This document shows positions 14,381-22,585 of a stretch of DNA of 22,585 bases, in pieces (position 1 is the stretch's first letter; each line of letters begins with the position of its first letter). The stretch is taken from contig NPFB01000037.1 of NCBI GenBank assembly GCA_014084085.1, positions 149,208 through 171,792 on the forward strand, written 5' to 3'. Position numbers and translations under genes: made by a program. Source of the DNA: Hondaea fermentalgiana (Eukaryota; Sar; Bigyra; Thraustochytrida; Thraustochytriidae). Under the pieces are notes generated by a model. That model saw only the letters and a list, made by a program, of their open reading frames with translations, was not told where the DNA came from and made no database searches.

Positions 14381-16162
14381 TTATGATGAAGTCGACGTCG
14401 GCGCGGTCGTCATGACCTCGTGGACGTGGTGAGCGATTCGATGCACCAAAGAACCGTCCAGGCCATTCTCTTGCACGAAGCGGGTCGCGACACGAAAGGG
14501 ATCCTCTCCATCGTTAAAGCGCATAACCAGCGAGCGCAGTGGGGCGTCCGGGCTGGCGTCGGCAGGAATCTCTACAGGCACCTCGTGCTGAAAGCTCGTC
14601 GGACTAGGCGTGGGTGGCGCCACTGACGACTGCAAAGGTTCTGCGTCCTCAGCCTCTTCTTGCGTGGTGTCATCATTCTGCTGGTGTTGCTTCTTTGCCT
14701 TTGCCACGCTCTGCTTAAACAAGTTGAGAAGCGCCGCTGCCCCAGGTTCCTTGGGTGCGAGCTCGTAACCAGTCCAGAACGATTGTGCGGCGTCGGCGTT
14801 TTCTCCGAGCACGGCAAGAGCCTGACCAAGGCGAAAGTGCGCCTTGGGCCACTTGGGCCGCAGCTCTGCGGCCTGTTGGCCGTCATCCCGAGCAAGCTCC
14901 GTTTGCCCAAGCTTGAGAGCGCAGGCCGAGCGGTTGCACAAGAGAACCGCCAAGGCCTCTTCCTTGATGCGCGTGATCTGCGCGTCACATGTTGGGTCAC
15001 CGCCCATGCGCTGCAGGCGGGCATGGAACTTGGCAAGCATCGCCGCAGCCATTTCCACGCCAGCGCCATAGGCTGCCAAAGCGTTCTCGAGCTCCCCGCT
15101 CTTGAACGCCTCGTTGCCTTCGTTACGGGCCTGTGCGCATTTCTCGAGGCCGTTCTCGAGCTCCTCGGCCGCCTCATTCATTTCCTTTTCCCGACGCTCC
15201 TCCATCTTGGCGCAAATCTCTTGCACCGTTTCAAGGTCCTGATTGGCAAGTTCTGCAATGGTACGAGCCGTGCCAACATGGCCCGAATATGCGGCAAGCT
15301 CGATGGGCCGGAAGCCGTCGGCCTCTTGGTCCAAGGCCTTGGCGAAAGCGTCCGGTACGGCCTCGGCGATCGCGTTCAGCGTCTCGTCTGCGCCCGAGGC
15401 AGCTGCAGCGTGCACCACAGTGGTCTCGTCATCAGCTCCGGTTGACACGCGCATGTCCGCGCCTGCCTCGAGCAGCATGCGGACAACCTCGGGGGCGTCT
15501 CGCGTCGCGGCGACGAGAAGAGCCGAGTGGCCGTCCTCGTCGCGCACATTCGGGTCAGCGCCGGCCTCCAAAAGCTGCTGCACCATGGCCTCATTCGCGT
15601 TGAATGCGGCCCAAAAGATGGGCGGGCCCGTTTTCGTGGCTTCGTTGATGCAGCTCTTGAGCCCAAAGTCTTCGAGCGCCACGCGCACCATATCGACCTC
15701 TCCGGAGCTCGCGGCTTCGTGCAGCAAGGATGGTTTCCGCTTGAGCTCCTCCTTGCTTTCACCGGCGTCTAGCACGGTGCTTCCGCTCGAACCTCCGAGG
15801 TCAAAGAGAAATTTAGCCACCTGCGCGTGGCCCACGCGCACCGCAAGGCGCAGCGCGCTGTCTCCTTGCTTGTCAGTGGCGTTCACAGCAATGTGCTGCG
15901 CATCCTTGGTAGCAAGGCCGTCCAGGAGCCATTTGCAGACGTCATCGTGGCCCTGCGTCGCCGCAAAGTGAAGCATGCTGCGTCCATTGGCATCCTTGTA
16001 TCCGAGCATTTGCTCCCGCGACGTCGACGTTCCTGCGAGATCCTTGAGCTTATTCACATCATTGGTGGCAGCCGCAGCAAACAGCTCGTTGACGTGAGCG
16101 CGCTCCGACTCGTACGCCTCGCGCTGCGCCTGAGCCTCCATGGTCTTTCCCTCTTGCGCCAT
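14381..16162 (-). CDS. Ankyrin-repeat and TPR protein
   Basis: The 593-residue product is a scaffold or adaptor with no catalytic motif. After a charged helix, ankyrin repeats fill about residues 25-305. Clear units are GRSMLHFAATQGHDDVCKWLL, GDSALRLAVRVGHAQVAKFLF, GHSALLVAATRDAPEVVRMLL and GFRPIELAAYSGHVGTA. A charged helical linker with KMEERREKEMNEAAEEL leads into three TPR units at about 340-475 (ARNEGNEAFKSGELENALAAYGAG; LLCNRSACALKLGQTELARDDG; KAHFRLGQALAVLGENADAA). This is the co-chaperone-like arrangement seen in Hsp70/Hsp90-binding TPR proteins. A Pro/Ser/Glu-rich linker then precedes a C-terminal motif, NDGEDPFRVATRFVQENGLDGSLVHRI, similar in style to PFU-type ubiquitin-binding segments, though I hold that loosely. 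The start is the ATG at 16162; the open frame's earlier start is a TTG. Confidence 0.85.
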   Translation of the reverse strand: MAQEGKTMEAQAQREAYESERAHVNELFAAAATNDVNKLKDLAGTSTSREQMLGYKDANGRSMLHFAATQGHDDVCKWLLDGLATKDAQHIAVNATDKQGDSALRLAVRVGHAQVAKFLFDLGGSSGSTVLDAGESKEELKRKPSLLHEAASSGEVDMVRVALEDFGLKSCINEATKTGPPIFWAAFNANEAMVQQLLEAGADPNVRDEDGHSALLVAATRDAPEVVRMLLEAGADMRVSTGADDETTVVHAAAASGADETLNAIAEAVPDAFAKALDQEADGFRPIELAAYSGHVGTARTIAELANQDLETVQEICAKMEERREKEMNEAAEELENGLEKCAQARNEGNEAFKSGELENALAAYGAGVEMAAAMLAKFHARLQRMGGDPTCDAQITRIKEEALAVLLCNRSACALKLGQTELARDDGQQAAELRPKWPKAHFRLGQALAVLGENADAAQSFWTGYELAPKEPGAAALLNLFKQSVAKAKKQHQQNDDTTQEEAEDAEPLQSSVAPPTPSPTSFQHEVPVEIPADASPDAPLRSLVMRFNDGEDPFRVATRFVQENGLDGSLVHRIAHHVHEVMTTAPTSTSS

Positions 16163-16177
16163 TCTCCCGCGCGACAA

Positions 16178-16207
<30 letters not shown>
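16178..16207. repeat. (ACG)10 microsatellite
   Basis: Ten uninterrupted ACG units lie 16 bases upstream of the ankyrin-TPR start codon, so they should be in that gene's 5' UTR, where they read as CGT repeats. Confidence 0.9.
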
Positions 16208-16212
<5 letters not shown>

Positions 16213-16446
16213 AACACCACCAAAACCAAACGACGACTCGAACACCTCACCTCGCGCGGGTCCTCCTCTTGTCCTCGCTCACCACGACCGCGACCGCAGA
16301 CTCGCTCGCGCCTGCCAGTCCTCGTTCGAGCTCTGCCTGGCTGCCTGGCCGCCTCCGAGTTCTTCGCCACGCCTCCGAAGGTAGTCCTCTCGGGTCTGCT
16401 GGCCGGCCTCGCGTCTCCGTCTCGGGCCCGCTCGGCCTTCTCGACC

Positions 16447-16518
16447 TTCTCGCTTTCTCGCTTTCTTGCTTTCTTGCTTTCTTGCTTTCTTGCTTTCTTG
16501 CCTTCTTGCTTTCTTGCT
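16447..16518. repeat. Octanucleotide tandem array TTCT(C/T)GCT x9
   Basis: Nine contiguous 8-base units fill exactly 72 bases. The first two are TTCTCGCT and the next ones TTCTTGCT, with one TTCTTGCC. Because 8 is not a multiple of 3, the array is open in several frames and generates Lys/Ala/Arg/Gln or Leu/Ser/Cys/Phe-rich spurious ORFs. Confidence 0.9.
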
Positions 16519-16811
16519 TCCCTTCTCCTCGCAGTCCTTCGCGACCTTCTCGCGCGCCTCCACAAGCCTCTGCGGCCACCGATTGGGGGCCCTCAAAACG
16601 CGAGATCGGGGGCCCGGGACAGCCGCGGCCCGTCCCGCCCCGGCCGACGCAACGCTCGCGGTCGTCGAGAGCGAGCACCCGAGAGCGCAAGCTAATCTTT
16701 TTTCTGAACGGGGAGCCGGTGCTCTCGGGAGGATGGATGCGATGTCGATGGTGGTGGTGGTGGTGATAGATGATGAATGGTTAAAATGATGATGATGCGC
16801 TAGGGTAGGTA

Positions 16812-16829
16812 GCCTAGGCCTAGGCCTAG
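16812..16829. repeat. CCTAGG palindrome array
   Basis: GCCTAGGCCTAGGCCTAG consists of overlapping palindromic CCTAGG/AGGCCT units, about 270-290 bases upstream of the myosin ATG. Confidence 0.8.
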
Positions 16830-17099
16830 TGGGAAAATGTGGCGAATGAATGACACCCCCTCGGGGGGCCGAGGCCATGGAGGATCGATAAGGCCTACTG
16901 TGTGAGGGGCTCATGACGGCGGAGGCGGACCACGACATGATTGATTGATATGAGCTACGTTGGCGCGTTGTCAATGAAGCAAAGTGAAAGCGAGCCCTGG
17001 ATACCAGCAGCACCAGAGGCTGGCCAGAAAGTGAGCGTGGCAGAACAGAAGCAAGCGGGCTGAGAGACTCGCAAAAGCGCCTGGCGGGAGGCTCCAAGG

Positions 17100-20000
17100 A
17101 TGACGAGCATTGGACAGCATGTATGGTTCGCGGGCGGCGAGAGCGCGAAAAGCGTCCAGACGCAGTCTTCGCAACGCAATCTCATTGACGCAGGCGCCGA
17201 GTGGAAGCGTGGCTGCGTAGAAGGGGTCAACGATGAAAATGAAACCTTGGTGATTCGCGAAGCCGAAATATGGAGCGAGTCTCAGAACGCTTCGTCCATG
17301 ACCTTCACCGTGCCTCGTGGCAAGGTCTTTCTCGCCAATCCGCTGCGGCAAAAAACCGAAGACATGAGCAGCTTGAAGTACATCAATGAACCGTCCCTCC
17401 TGCATAATATTGAGCAGCGCGCACTTGCGAACGCACCTTACTCGTTTCTCGGCACTGTGCTCGTTACGCTCAATCCCATCAAGGACGTTGGAGACCCAGG
17501 TCATCTTCTCGGTTCGGCAAAAGCACTCAACAAGCCGCACCCATATGGCATTGCGGAGCGCGCTTTTCAGCAAATGGACTTTGCGGCGCGACGCATCGCT
17601 GCAACGAAAGTTAGAGACATCCGCAGCTACGAGGGCGGGCATAGCATCGAAAAAGAAAAAGCGCCTGTATTGCAAGCAGAATATCAGCCAGATCAATCCA
17701 TCATTGTAAGCGGCGAGTCCGGAAGTGGCAAATCAGAATCATGCAAGCGTGTTCTGCGACATCTCGTTGCGCGATGCGCGTCAAAGGAGCATCGAGCTCA
17801 AATCGGCAACGGTCTTTCTGGCCTTGAACAGGCTTTGCTCGACGCAAATCCCGTGCTGGAGGCCTTTGGAAACGCTGTAACACTGAGCAACCACAACTCG
17901 TCCCGCTTTGGCAAACTCACAAAGCTCTTCTTCAAGCAAGGGAAGCTTGCGCGCGCCTGTGTGGACACATACCTTCTCGAGCGCTCGCGCGTCAGCTCCC
18001 ATGCACCAGGAGAGCGTAGCTTTCACGTTTTTTATCGGTTGCTTGCTGGCCTTTCTGAGAGCGAACTCGAGGCGTTTGGGATACCTATAAGCCAGTCGAT
18101 GGAGCCGCGGCAGCAATTTGATCTACTTCGAACCAGCGAGGATGTTTCGCAGTGGATATTTGACGCCGATACTCCGGCATTTTCCGAAATGTGCAAAGGC
18201 TTGCAAAGCCTTGGTCTGGCTGAAGAGGACAAGGATCAGGTGTTTGGCGTCCTGATGGCCATTTTGCACCTCGGAAATTTGCGCTTCGCTCCAGCACCCT
18301 CCGGCACAGTGGGCGGCGATGCTGCGGATGGCGCGATCGTCCTTTCACCAGAGGATCCAGGTCTTCCGCGCTCCACGCTAGATCGAATCGCAGATCTGCT
18401 CTCGATCTCTGCCGAGGATTTGCGTGTCCTGCTTTGCGAGAGAACCATCAATGCGGCCGGTGAGTCTCTCCAGGTCCGACTCGATGATCACCAAGCGTCT
18501 CAAGCCAGAGACGGTCTCGTGCGAGCACTCTACAGCGCGCTCTTTGACTGGATCATTGCTCGAGCAAATCGTCACTTCTCCCGTGGCGCCGCTTCTCAAG
18601 ACGTAGATCATGACGTTGACGACAAGGAGAACTCTGTTGCCAATGTCCCAAGGGGCCCATGGCAGAGCACCTCGAAATCGCCCGCACCTGACGGAGTCGA
18701 AGCATCGATTGGGGTGCTGGATATCTTTGGCTTTGAGAACTTTAGCAAAAATGGTCTTGAGCAGCTGCTCATCAATTTTGCCAACGAAGCGCTGCAAAAG
18801 ACATTTCAGGAGCAGGTCTTGGTGGCTGAGGCCAATCTCTACCGAAGCGAGGGCATTCTTGGTGATCAGGCAGGCGCTAGTTCGTCTCGGCCAGAGAGCG
18901 AACAAACGCATGAAGAAAGCAAAGCGGCAGAGCTCTTGCAAGGCAAGGGCGGTCTGCTCTTGACAGTCGAAGATATGTCGTGTACGCCACAACCAAATGA
19001 CGGCAAATTATTGCAGCATCTGCATCGAACGTATGTTACGCATGGCGCGTACGAGAAGCCGCATCCGCGCTTTGTAGACGCCCAATTTGTTGTTGCGCAT
19101 TTCGCGGGCAAGGTTGCCTACGATGTAGAGGGCTTCGTGCAGACCAACGTTGACCGTGTCCCAATGCGTGTTGTAGAGTGTCTGAATGCTTCCGGGGACA
19201 AGCGCGTCGTGTCGCATCTATTCGCAAGTGAGTCTGGGGCTTCGTCTTCGCGCAAAAAGCGCGGACTTTGCTCCAAGTTTTCCACGGAGATTCAACGTCT
19301 CGTGCGGGTCCTCGAAGCCACAAACTGCTCCTTTATTCGATGCATTAAACCCAATGCCGCGCTTCAGCGCGGGCCTGGCGACGACTGGATTCGTCGCGCC
19401 TATGTCTCGAAGCAGCTTCGTTATCTGAGCATTCCGCAAACAGCTCGCGTGCTGAGCGCTGGAGGTCTACCCACTCGCATTCCCTATGCCGAGGTAATGG
19501 CTTCATATAGCCAGACATTGCCTCAAGAAGTGTTGGAGAACTGGCTTCAAGTCCCGGGGCGCGCCGAGGATCATGCTGCCTTTTGCCGGGCCCTGTTCTT
19601 TGCACTCGATGTCGATGCGCGACTTTACAAATTTGGCCTTACACGTGTCTTTTTCCGCACAGGAGCACTTGCCGAGGTGGAGTCTATTTTTTCGCGGGCT
19701 TCGTCGCTCTCAGGCTCGGAGTTGAAGCGCATTGGTGCGCGCTTCTCAGTATTCCACGCCCGCATTTGCTGGCGGAGGTGCTTTGCCAAAGTCTCTGCGG
19801 CAAATCGATTTGTGAATCTCTTTCGCGCTGCACGAGCAAGGTCGGAGGCTGCTCATTGCCTGACGCAATTTGTACGCCTCGTCGGCGTGAGAAGATCCTT
19901 TTTGATGCAACGGGCATCTGCACGACGAGTGCAAGCTCTTGTTCGAGGCCATTTGGCTCGCGTCGTCTTTGTTTCACTGCTTGCTGAACATCGTGCACGA

Positions 20001-20819
20001 GAAGAGGAACGACGCTTAGCTGCAGAAAAAGCAGCTGCTGCGGAGAAACAAGCTGCTGCTGAGAGAGCTGCTGCCGCTGCTGCGAAGAAACAAGCTGCTG
20101 CCGCTGCTGCTGCTGCGGAAAAACAAGCTGCTGAAGAAAAACAGGCTGCTGAAGAAAGACAGGCTGTTGACGCTAAAAGAGCAGTTGCTGCTGCTGCGAA
20201 AAAGCAAGCTGCAGCAGAACGAGCAAAGCAAACACGCACAAAGGTCACCCCGAAACCTTTGGAAGCCAGAAAACTAAAAACCCGTACACCAAGGGAAGTC
20301 GAGAACGACAGAGTGCCCACGGATCTCAAAGATGTTTCGGAAAGCAAAGATGACCGAAACATGTGGGAAACTGATCTGGACGGCGAGGGCGAGATGACAG
20401 ATTGGGAGGATGACCTCGAGGATGTTCACGGATTGAGCGAGGGCGCAGGTAACATGGATCTGGCAATTGTCGTTTCACCAAGACAGCGTAGCCAGCTGGG
20501 CGGCCCTAAACTGCTCCTGAGTGGCAGACCGATTGTCCCCGCATCGGCGACAGCGCGAATTCAAGAGCTCGAGACCGAGGTGAAGCAAATGCGCAAGGCG
20601 CTCGAAGCCGTGCAAAACAGCCAGCATTCTATGTTACGCATGATGGAGGAGTCTCAGCGCCGAGAGCGTCTGCTCGTCGAGGAACACTTTCGGCTCCTGC
20701 GCTACCTTGAGAGCTCTTCGACACGCCCGGTAGGCAACGTTCCGCCTCGGAAGAAGATTGAGCGAGCGCCCGTGTGGGAGTGGTGTCTGTTCGGTCGCTG
20801 CTACAAGGAAGTGGAGTGA
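17100..20819 (+). CDS. Unconventional myosin heavy chain
   Basis: The 1239-residue protein is an actin-based ATPase motor. The motor domain spans about 70-860. The P-loop is GESGSGKSE (205-213), switch I is NHNSSRFGK (264-272) and switch II is LDIFGFENF (540-548). Actin-interface and converter motifs include HFAGKVAYDVEGF, FIRCIKPN, SKQLRYLSIPQTARVLSAGGLPTRIPY and KFGLTRVFFRTG (844-855). The neck (about 870-970) is Arg-rich with IQ-like helices, the clearest at 941-960 (RRVQALVRGHLARVVF). Then follows an Ala/Glu/Lys/Gln-rich helix at about 975-1047, a disordered acidic segment, a coiled coil at about 1150-1205 and an unusual end, APVWEWCLFGRCYKEVE. There is no FERM, MyTH4, PX or other cargo domain, so the class is unassigned. 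The tail is too short for a muscle-type filament. The first ATG has A at -3. Confidence 0.93.
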   Translation: MTSIGQHVWFAGGESAKSVQTQSSQRNLIDAGAEWKRGCVEGVNDENETLVIREAEIWSESQNASSMTFTVPRGKVFLANPLRQKTEDMSSLKYINEPSLLHNIEQRALANAPYSFLGTVLVTLNPIKDVGDPGHLLGSAKALNKPHPYGIAERAFQQMDFAARRIAATKVRDIRSYEGGHSIEKEKAPVLQAEYQPDQSIIVSGESGSGKSESCKRVLRHLVARCASKEHRAQIGNGLSGLEQALLDANPVLEAFGNAVTLSNHNSSRFGKLTKLFFKQGKLARACVDTYLLERSRVSSHAPGERSFHVFYRLLAGLSESELEAFGIPISQSMEPRQQFDLLRTSEDVSQWIFDADTPAFSEMCKGLQSLGLAEEDKDQVFGVLMAILHLGNLRFAPAPSGTVGGDAADGAIVLSPEDPGLPRSTLDRIADLLSISAEDLRVLLCERTINAAGESLQVRLDDHQASQARDGLVRALYSALFDWIIARANRHFSRGAASQDVDHDVDDKENSVANVPRGPWQSTSKSPAPDGVEASIGVLDIFGFENFSKNGLEQLLINFANEALQKTFQEQVLVAEANLYRSEGILGDQAGASSSRPESEQTHEESKAAELLQGKGGLLLTVEDMSCTPQPNDGKLLQHLHRTYVTHGAYEKPHPRFVDAQFVVAHFAGKVAYDVEGFVQTNVDRVPMRVVECLNASGDKRVVSHLFASESGASSSRKKRGLCSKFSTEIQRLVRVLEATNCSFIRCIKPNAALQRGPGDDWIRRAYVSKQLRYLSIPQTARVLSAGGLPTRIPYAEVMASYSQTLPQEVLENWLQVPGRAEDHAAFCRALFFALDVDARLYKFGLTRVFFRTGALAEVESIFSRASSLSGSELKRIGARFSVFHARICWRRCFAKVSAANRFVNLFRAARARSEAAHCLTQFVRLVGVRRSFLMQRASARRVQALVRGHLARVVFVSLLAEHRAREEERRLAAEKAAAAEKQAAAERAAAAAAKKQAAAAAAAAEKQAAEEKQAAEERQAVDAKRAVAAAAKKQAAAERAKQTRTKVTPKPLEARKLKTRTPREVENDRVPTDLKDVSESKDDRNMWETDLDGEGEMTDWEDDLEDVHGLSEGAGNMDLAIVVSPRQRSQLGGPKLLLSGRPIVPASATARIQELETEVKQMRKALEAVQNSQHSMLRMMEESQRRERLLVEEHFRLLRYLESSSTRPVGNVPPRKKIERAPVWEWCLFGRCYKEVE
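20027..20228 (+). repeat. Imperfect GCTGCT/GAAAAACAA repeat encoding the Ala-rich helix of the myosin
   Basis: Within the myosin gene, GCTGCTGC(T/G) blocks alternate with GAAAAACAA-, GAGAGA- or GAAAGACAG-like blocks. They encode repeated EKQAA, AERAA and KKQAAA units. Codon use is GCT-heavy and unlike the GC-rich style of the rest of the gene, which points to recent repeat expansion. Confidence 0.75.
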
Positions 20820-21272
20820 TTTTCGTGAAACCATTGTGTCGAACTAAACTTTCTATCGAGCTACTTTTCCAATTTAGAGCTGTTTGCGCCTTGCAACAAG
20901 CAGGTGAATATATATATAAGATGCTTTGTGCAGTCCCAGTTCTACAACTACTCCTTGCCAACAAAACCATTCTTTTGGAAAAGACGAAGAGAAAGAACAA
21001 TCTTGCGTGTAACAGACAGGAAAGCGAGCAATGGACGTGGTGCGTGCGTCTATGCGTGCGCGAGAGATATGGTCGTTTATGCGCGCGCATATTTTCGGTC
21101 GGGTCATCATCACCCAGTTCCAGAAAAGATCTATTACGAGGACAGACCACCCCTTGGCCCTGCCCATCGCTTCACGAGTAGTCTTTTTTGATGAACTGAT
21201 GAGAATCAAGACCTCAGGCATTTCATAAAAAAGGGAAAGATAAGGAAAGAAGGAAAGAGCGACCGGAAGTCA
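20820..21272. other. Convergent 3' spacer between myosin and sorting nexin
   Basis: These 453 bases hold both 3' ends. An alternating (TA)n run ending TATATAAG is at about 20909-20920. A perfect 14-base palindrome, TATGCGCGCGCATA, is at 21078-21091, near other alternating purine-pyrimidine stretches (GTGCGTGCG). Open frames of up to 173 codons cross the region but lack domain character. No RNA gene was recognised. Confidence 0.55.
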
Positions 21273-22585
21273 TCACAAAAGGTCCTCGAGTTGCACGAGG
21301 TAGCTCCGGAAAGGCACAGCAAAGGATGCGCCGAGATTCCGCAGGGTTTCCGTCTTGCGCTGGACAAAGTGTTCCATGTCGGTGAGCAAGAGCGCCTTTG
21401 CAATCTGATCACGCTCGGTTTCGGCAAGCTTTTTCTTGTAGACGACGCGTGTAATCTTCTCGTTGAGTTTTGGGATCTGGTCGACTCGTCCCGTGTTCTT
21501 TGCTCGTGCTTGGGCCTGGAAATGCTGCTGCACGTTCTCGTCAAGCTTGAGAATGGTGCGCTCCAGCGCCTGAAGACGCGTCAAGAGTCGCTGCATCTCG
21601 ACAACATCGTCCAATTCCTGGCGGACAACCTGGTAAAAGTTCTTTACGAGCATGCCCGGAAAAGGGGCAGACGCCTCGCTCCACTGCGACACAAAGTCAT
21701 CGAGCACGCCGACGGCATCGCGAAGGGATTCGCTGAGGTGACCATCGAGCTGGAGAACCTTGGGGCGATTGACCCGGTCGGCAAGGTCACTGAGAGCGTC
21801 CGTATATTCTGAGGCGGCGCCAACCATCCGCGATGCCGCGTCCATGATGGAGTTGAGAAGCTCGCTGAGCGCAGAGAGGTGCTGCAGGACTTCCCAAAAT
21901 GGCAACACGGCATTTTGCTCGAGGTGGAAGTGCTGCATGGCCTCGAGCCACCTCGCTCTACCCTCATTCTTGTCGCTGGCGTTGCGGTCGAGCGCGGTGC
22001 CCGGCTGATAGGCTGCTACCTTGGCCTTGACGGCTTCCCAGCGATGAGGATTCGCCTCGGTGAGGAAGGCCTGAACGGTGCCGTCGGCGCGAAAGTAGGG
22101 CACCCGCAAAAGGCTCGAGAGAAAGAGGGCGAGCTCCCGCGCGCGTTCCTTGAGAAAGCTCGAGGTCTTGACGACGCGCTTTTCGGGAAGACGGGGAACG
22201 ACGAGGCCGGCGTAGCGTTTCTGCAGGACCTCCTGGAGGAACTCGAACTCGGAGAACCTGCGGCGCACCTCTGACTCTTTCTCGTGCTCGAACGCGCACA
22301 CCTTGAAGTAGAATGCGGGCGTCGGGTTCATGATGGTGCGTGCGCCCTGCACAGGGTCGCAGACCCGCACCTTGATTTCATCCGCCACGGCCTCGCGGCG
22401 CCAGGCGAAGTGGGACGCCCAGAACTCTTCGTCGCCGGCGCCAAAGGTGCTGCTGCCGCCGCCGCCGCCGCCGCCGCCGCTGCTATGCGGCGCTTTGGAC
22501 TCCTCGTCGTTGCGTTCGCGCCGCGCGCCTTCGTCCTCGTCGCTCTCGTCCGCGCCCGCGCGCCGCGCCGCGGCCTCGCGCGCCG
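21273..22585 (-). CDS. PX-BAR sorting nexin, 5' end beyond the window
   Basis: The frame is open from the stop at 21273 to the right edge, giving at least 437 residues without a start codon. The internal GTG at 22388 is not a credible start. The visible N-terminus is acidic and disordered (SDEDEGARRERNDEES), followed by eight Gly from a GCC run and FGAGDEEFWASHFAWRREA. The PX domain follows (IKVRVCDPVQG to FLTEAN), with the phosphoinositide-binding RRFSEFE (equivalent of the PI3P-binding Arg-Arg/Tyr-Ser) and PRLPEK. About 230 C-terminal residues are heptad-like helices of Vps5/BAR type (RLQALERTILKLDENVQQHF; KLNEKITRVVYKKKLAETERDQ). Such SNX1/2/Vps5-like proteins dimerise, bend endosomal membranes and work with retromer or autophagy sorting. 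The subfamily is undecided. It is convergent with the myosin gene. Confidence 0.87.
   Translation of the reverse strand, partial: AREAAARRAGADESDEDEGARRERNDEESKAPHSSGGGGGGGGSSTFGAGDEEFWASHFAWRREAVADEIKVRVCDPVQGARTIMNPTPAFYFKVCAFEHEKESEVRRRFSEFEFLQEVLQKRYAGLVVPRLPEKRVVKTSSFLKERARELALFLSSLLRVPYFRADGTVQAFLTEANPHRWEAVKAKVAAYQPGTALDRNASDKNEGRARWLEAMQHFHLEQNAVLPFWEVLQHLSALSELLNSIMDAASRMVGAASEYTDALSDLADRVNRPKVLQLDGHLSESLRDAVGVLDDFVSQWSEASAPFPGMLVKNFYQVVRQELDDVVEMQRLLTRLQALERTILKLDENVQQHFQAQARAKNTGRVDQIPKLNEKITRVVYKKKLAETERDQIAKALLLTDMEHFVQRKTETLRNLGASFAVPFRSYLVQLEDLL
22455..22478. repeat. (GCC)8 microsatellite in the sorting nexin gene
   Basis: Eight GCC triplets on the plus strand encode Gly8 in the minus-strand sorting nexin, in the linker before the PX domain. 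A similar GCC run encodes poly-Ala at the start of the SDR gene (about 1706-1744). Confidence 0.85.

Larger units (their letters stand above)
16163..17099. other. Divergent promoter region of the ankyrin-TPR and myosin genes
   Basis: These 937 bases separate two divergent starts. They hold an ACG trinucleotide array, a 72-base octamer array, a TGG run at about 16746-16765, a CCTAGG palindrome array and a small GC hairpin near 16855-16867 (CCCCCTCGGGGGG). Long open frames on both strands (for example minus 16279-17097) owe their length to repeats free of stop codons and to GC-rich sequence. They show Arg/Ser/Pro-rich composition and no domain. Confidence 0.6.

Noticed and set aside
16279..17097. 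Minus-strand 272-codon frame in the divergent spacer
   Set aside because: Its length comes from octamer and other repeats without stops. Composition is Arg/Ser/Lys-rich and there is no domain.

Overview
This is a nuclear window from a eukaryotic protist. It holds nine protein genes, eight complete and one cut by the right edge, and one RNA gene. All nine coding regions are uninterrupted, with no intron needed. GC is high, especially at the 5' ends of genes. Intergenic gaps of 160-1500 bases are rich in microsatellites. The gene mix is a mitochondrial complex II subunit, a metallo-beta-lactamase/cyclic-nucleotide-binding phosphodiesterase, a heparan-sulfate-type sulfotransferase, an aspartyl beta-hydroxylase, a myosin and a PX-BAR sorting nexin. 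Together with the intron-poor layout this suggests a stramenopile, most likely a thraustochytrid/labyrinthulomycete. That placement is inference from style and content, not from a marker gene.

Layout. Bases 1-397 are mostly flank, perhaps with the tail of an upstream gene. Then come SDHB (398-1216, +), a membrane SDR dehydrogenase (1688-2749, +), a 1.5 kb intergenic stretch with repeats and palindromes, and a 1252-residue cyclic nucleotide phosphodiesterase-like protein (4236-7994, +). Convergent to it is a type II membrane sulfotransferase (8155-10674, -), preceded in the same direction by a SET-domain methyltransferase (11101-12189, -). Upstream of that lies a selenocysteine tRNA gene (12385-12471, -) with a pol III T-tract. 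An AspH-type dioxygenase (12695-13936, +) follows; its 3' end has been tandemly duplicated into the downstream spacer. An ankyrin-TPR protein (14381-16162, -) and a myosin heavy chain (17100-20819, +) are divergent across a microsatellite-filled 940-base spacer. The window ends in a PX-BAR sorting nexin (21273 to the edge, -) convergent with the myosin.

There is no operon or single pathway here, as expected for a eukaryotic nuclear locus. Loose themes are signalling (phosphodiesterase), secretory-pathway or surface modification (sulfotransferase, perhaps the AspH enzyme), membrane traffic and motility (sorting nexin, myosin), and lipid or retinoid-like redox metabolism (SDR).

The points most worth a second look are these: the tRNA-Sec gene with a TATA box placed too far upstream and a strong hairpin between them; the four-unit A-B-A-B repeat derived from the AspH 3' end, open on the opposite strand; the phosphodiesterase with one canonical and one degenerate cyclic-nucleotide domain; and the sulfotransferase with a large unrecognised N-terminal region.
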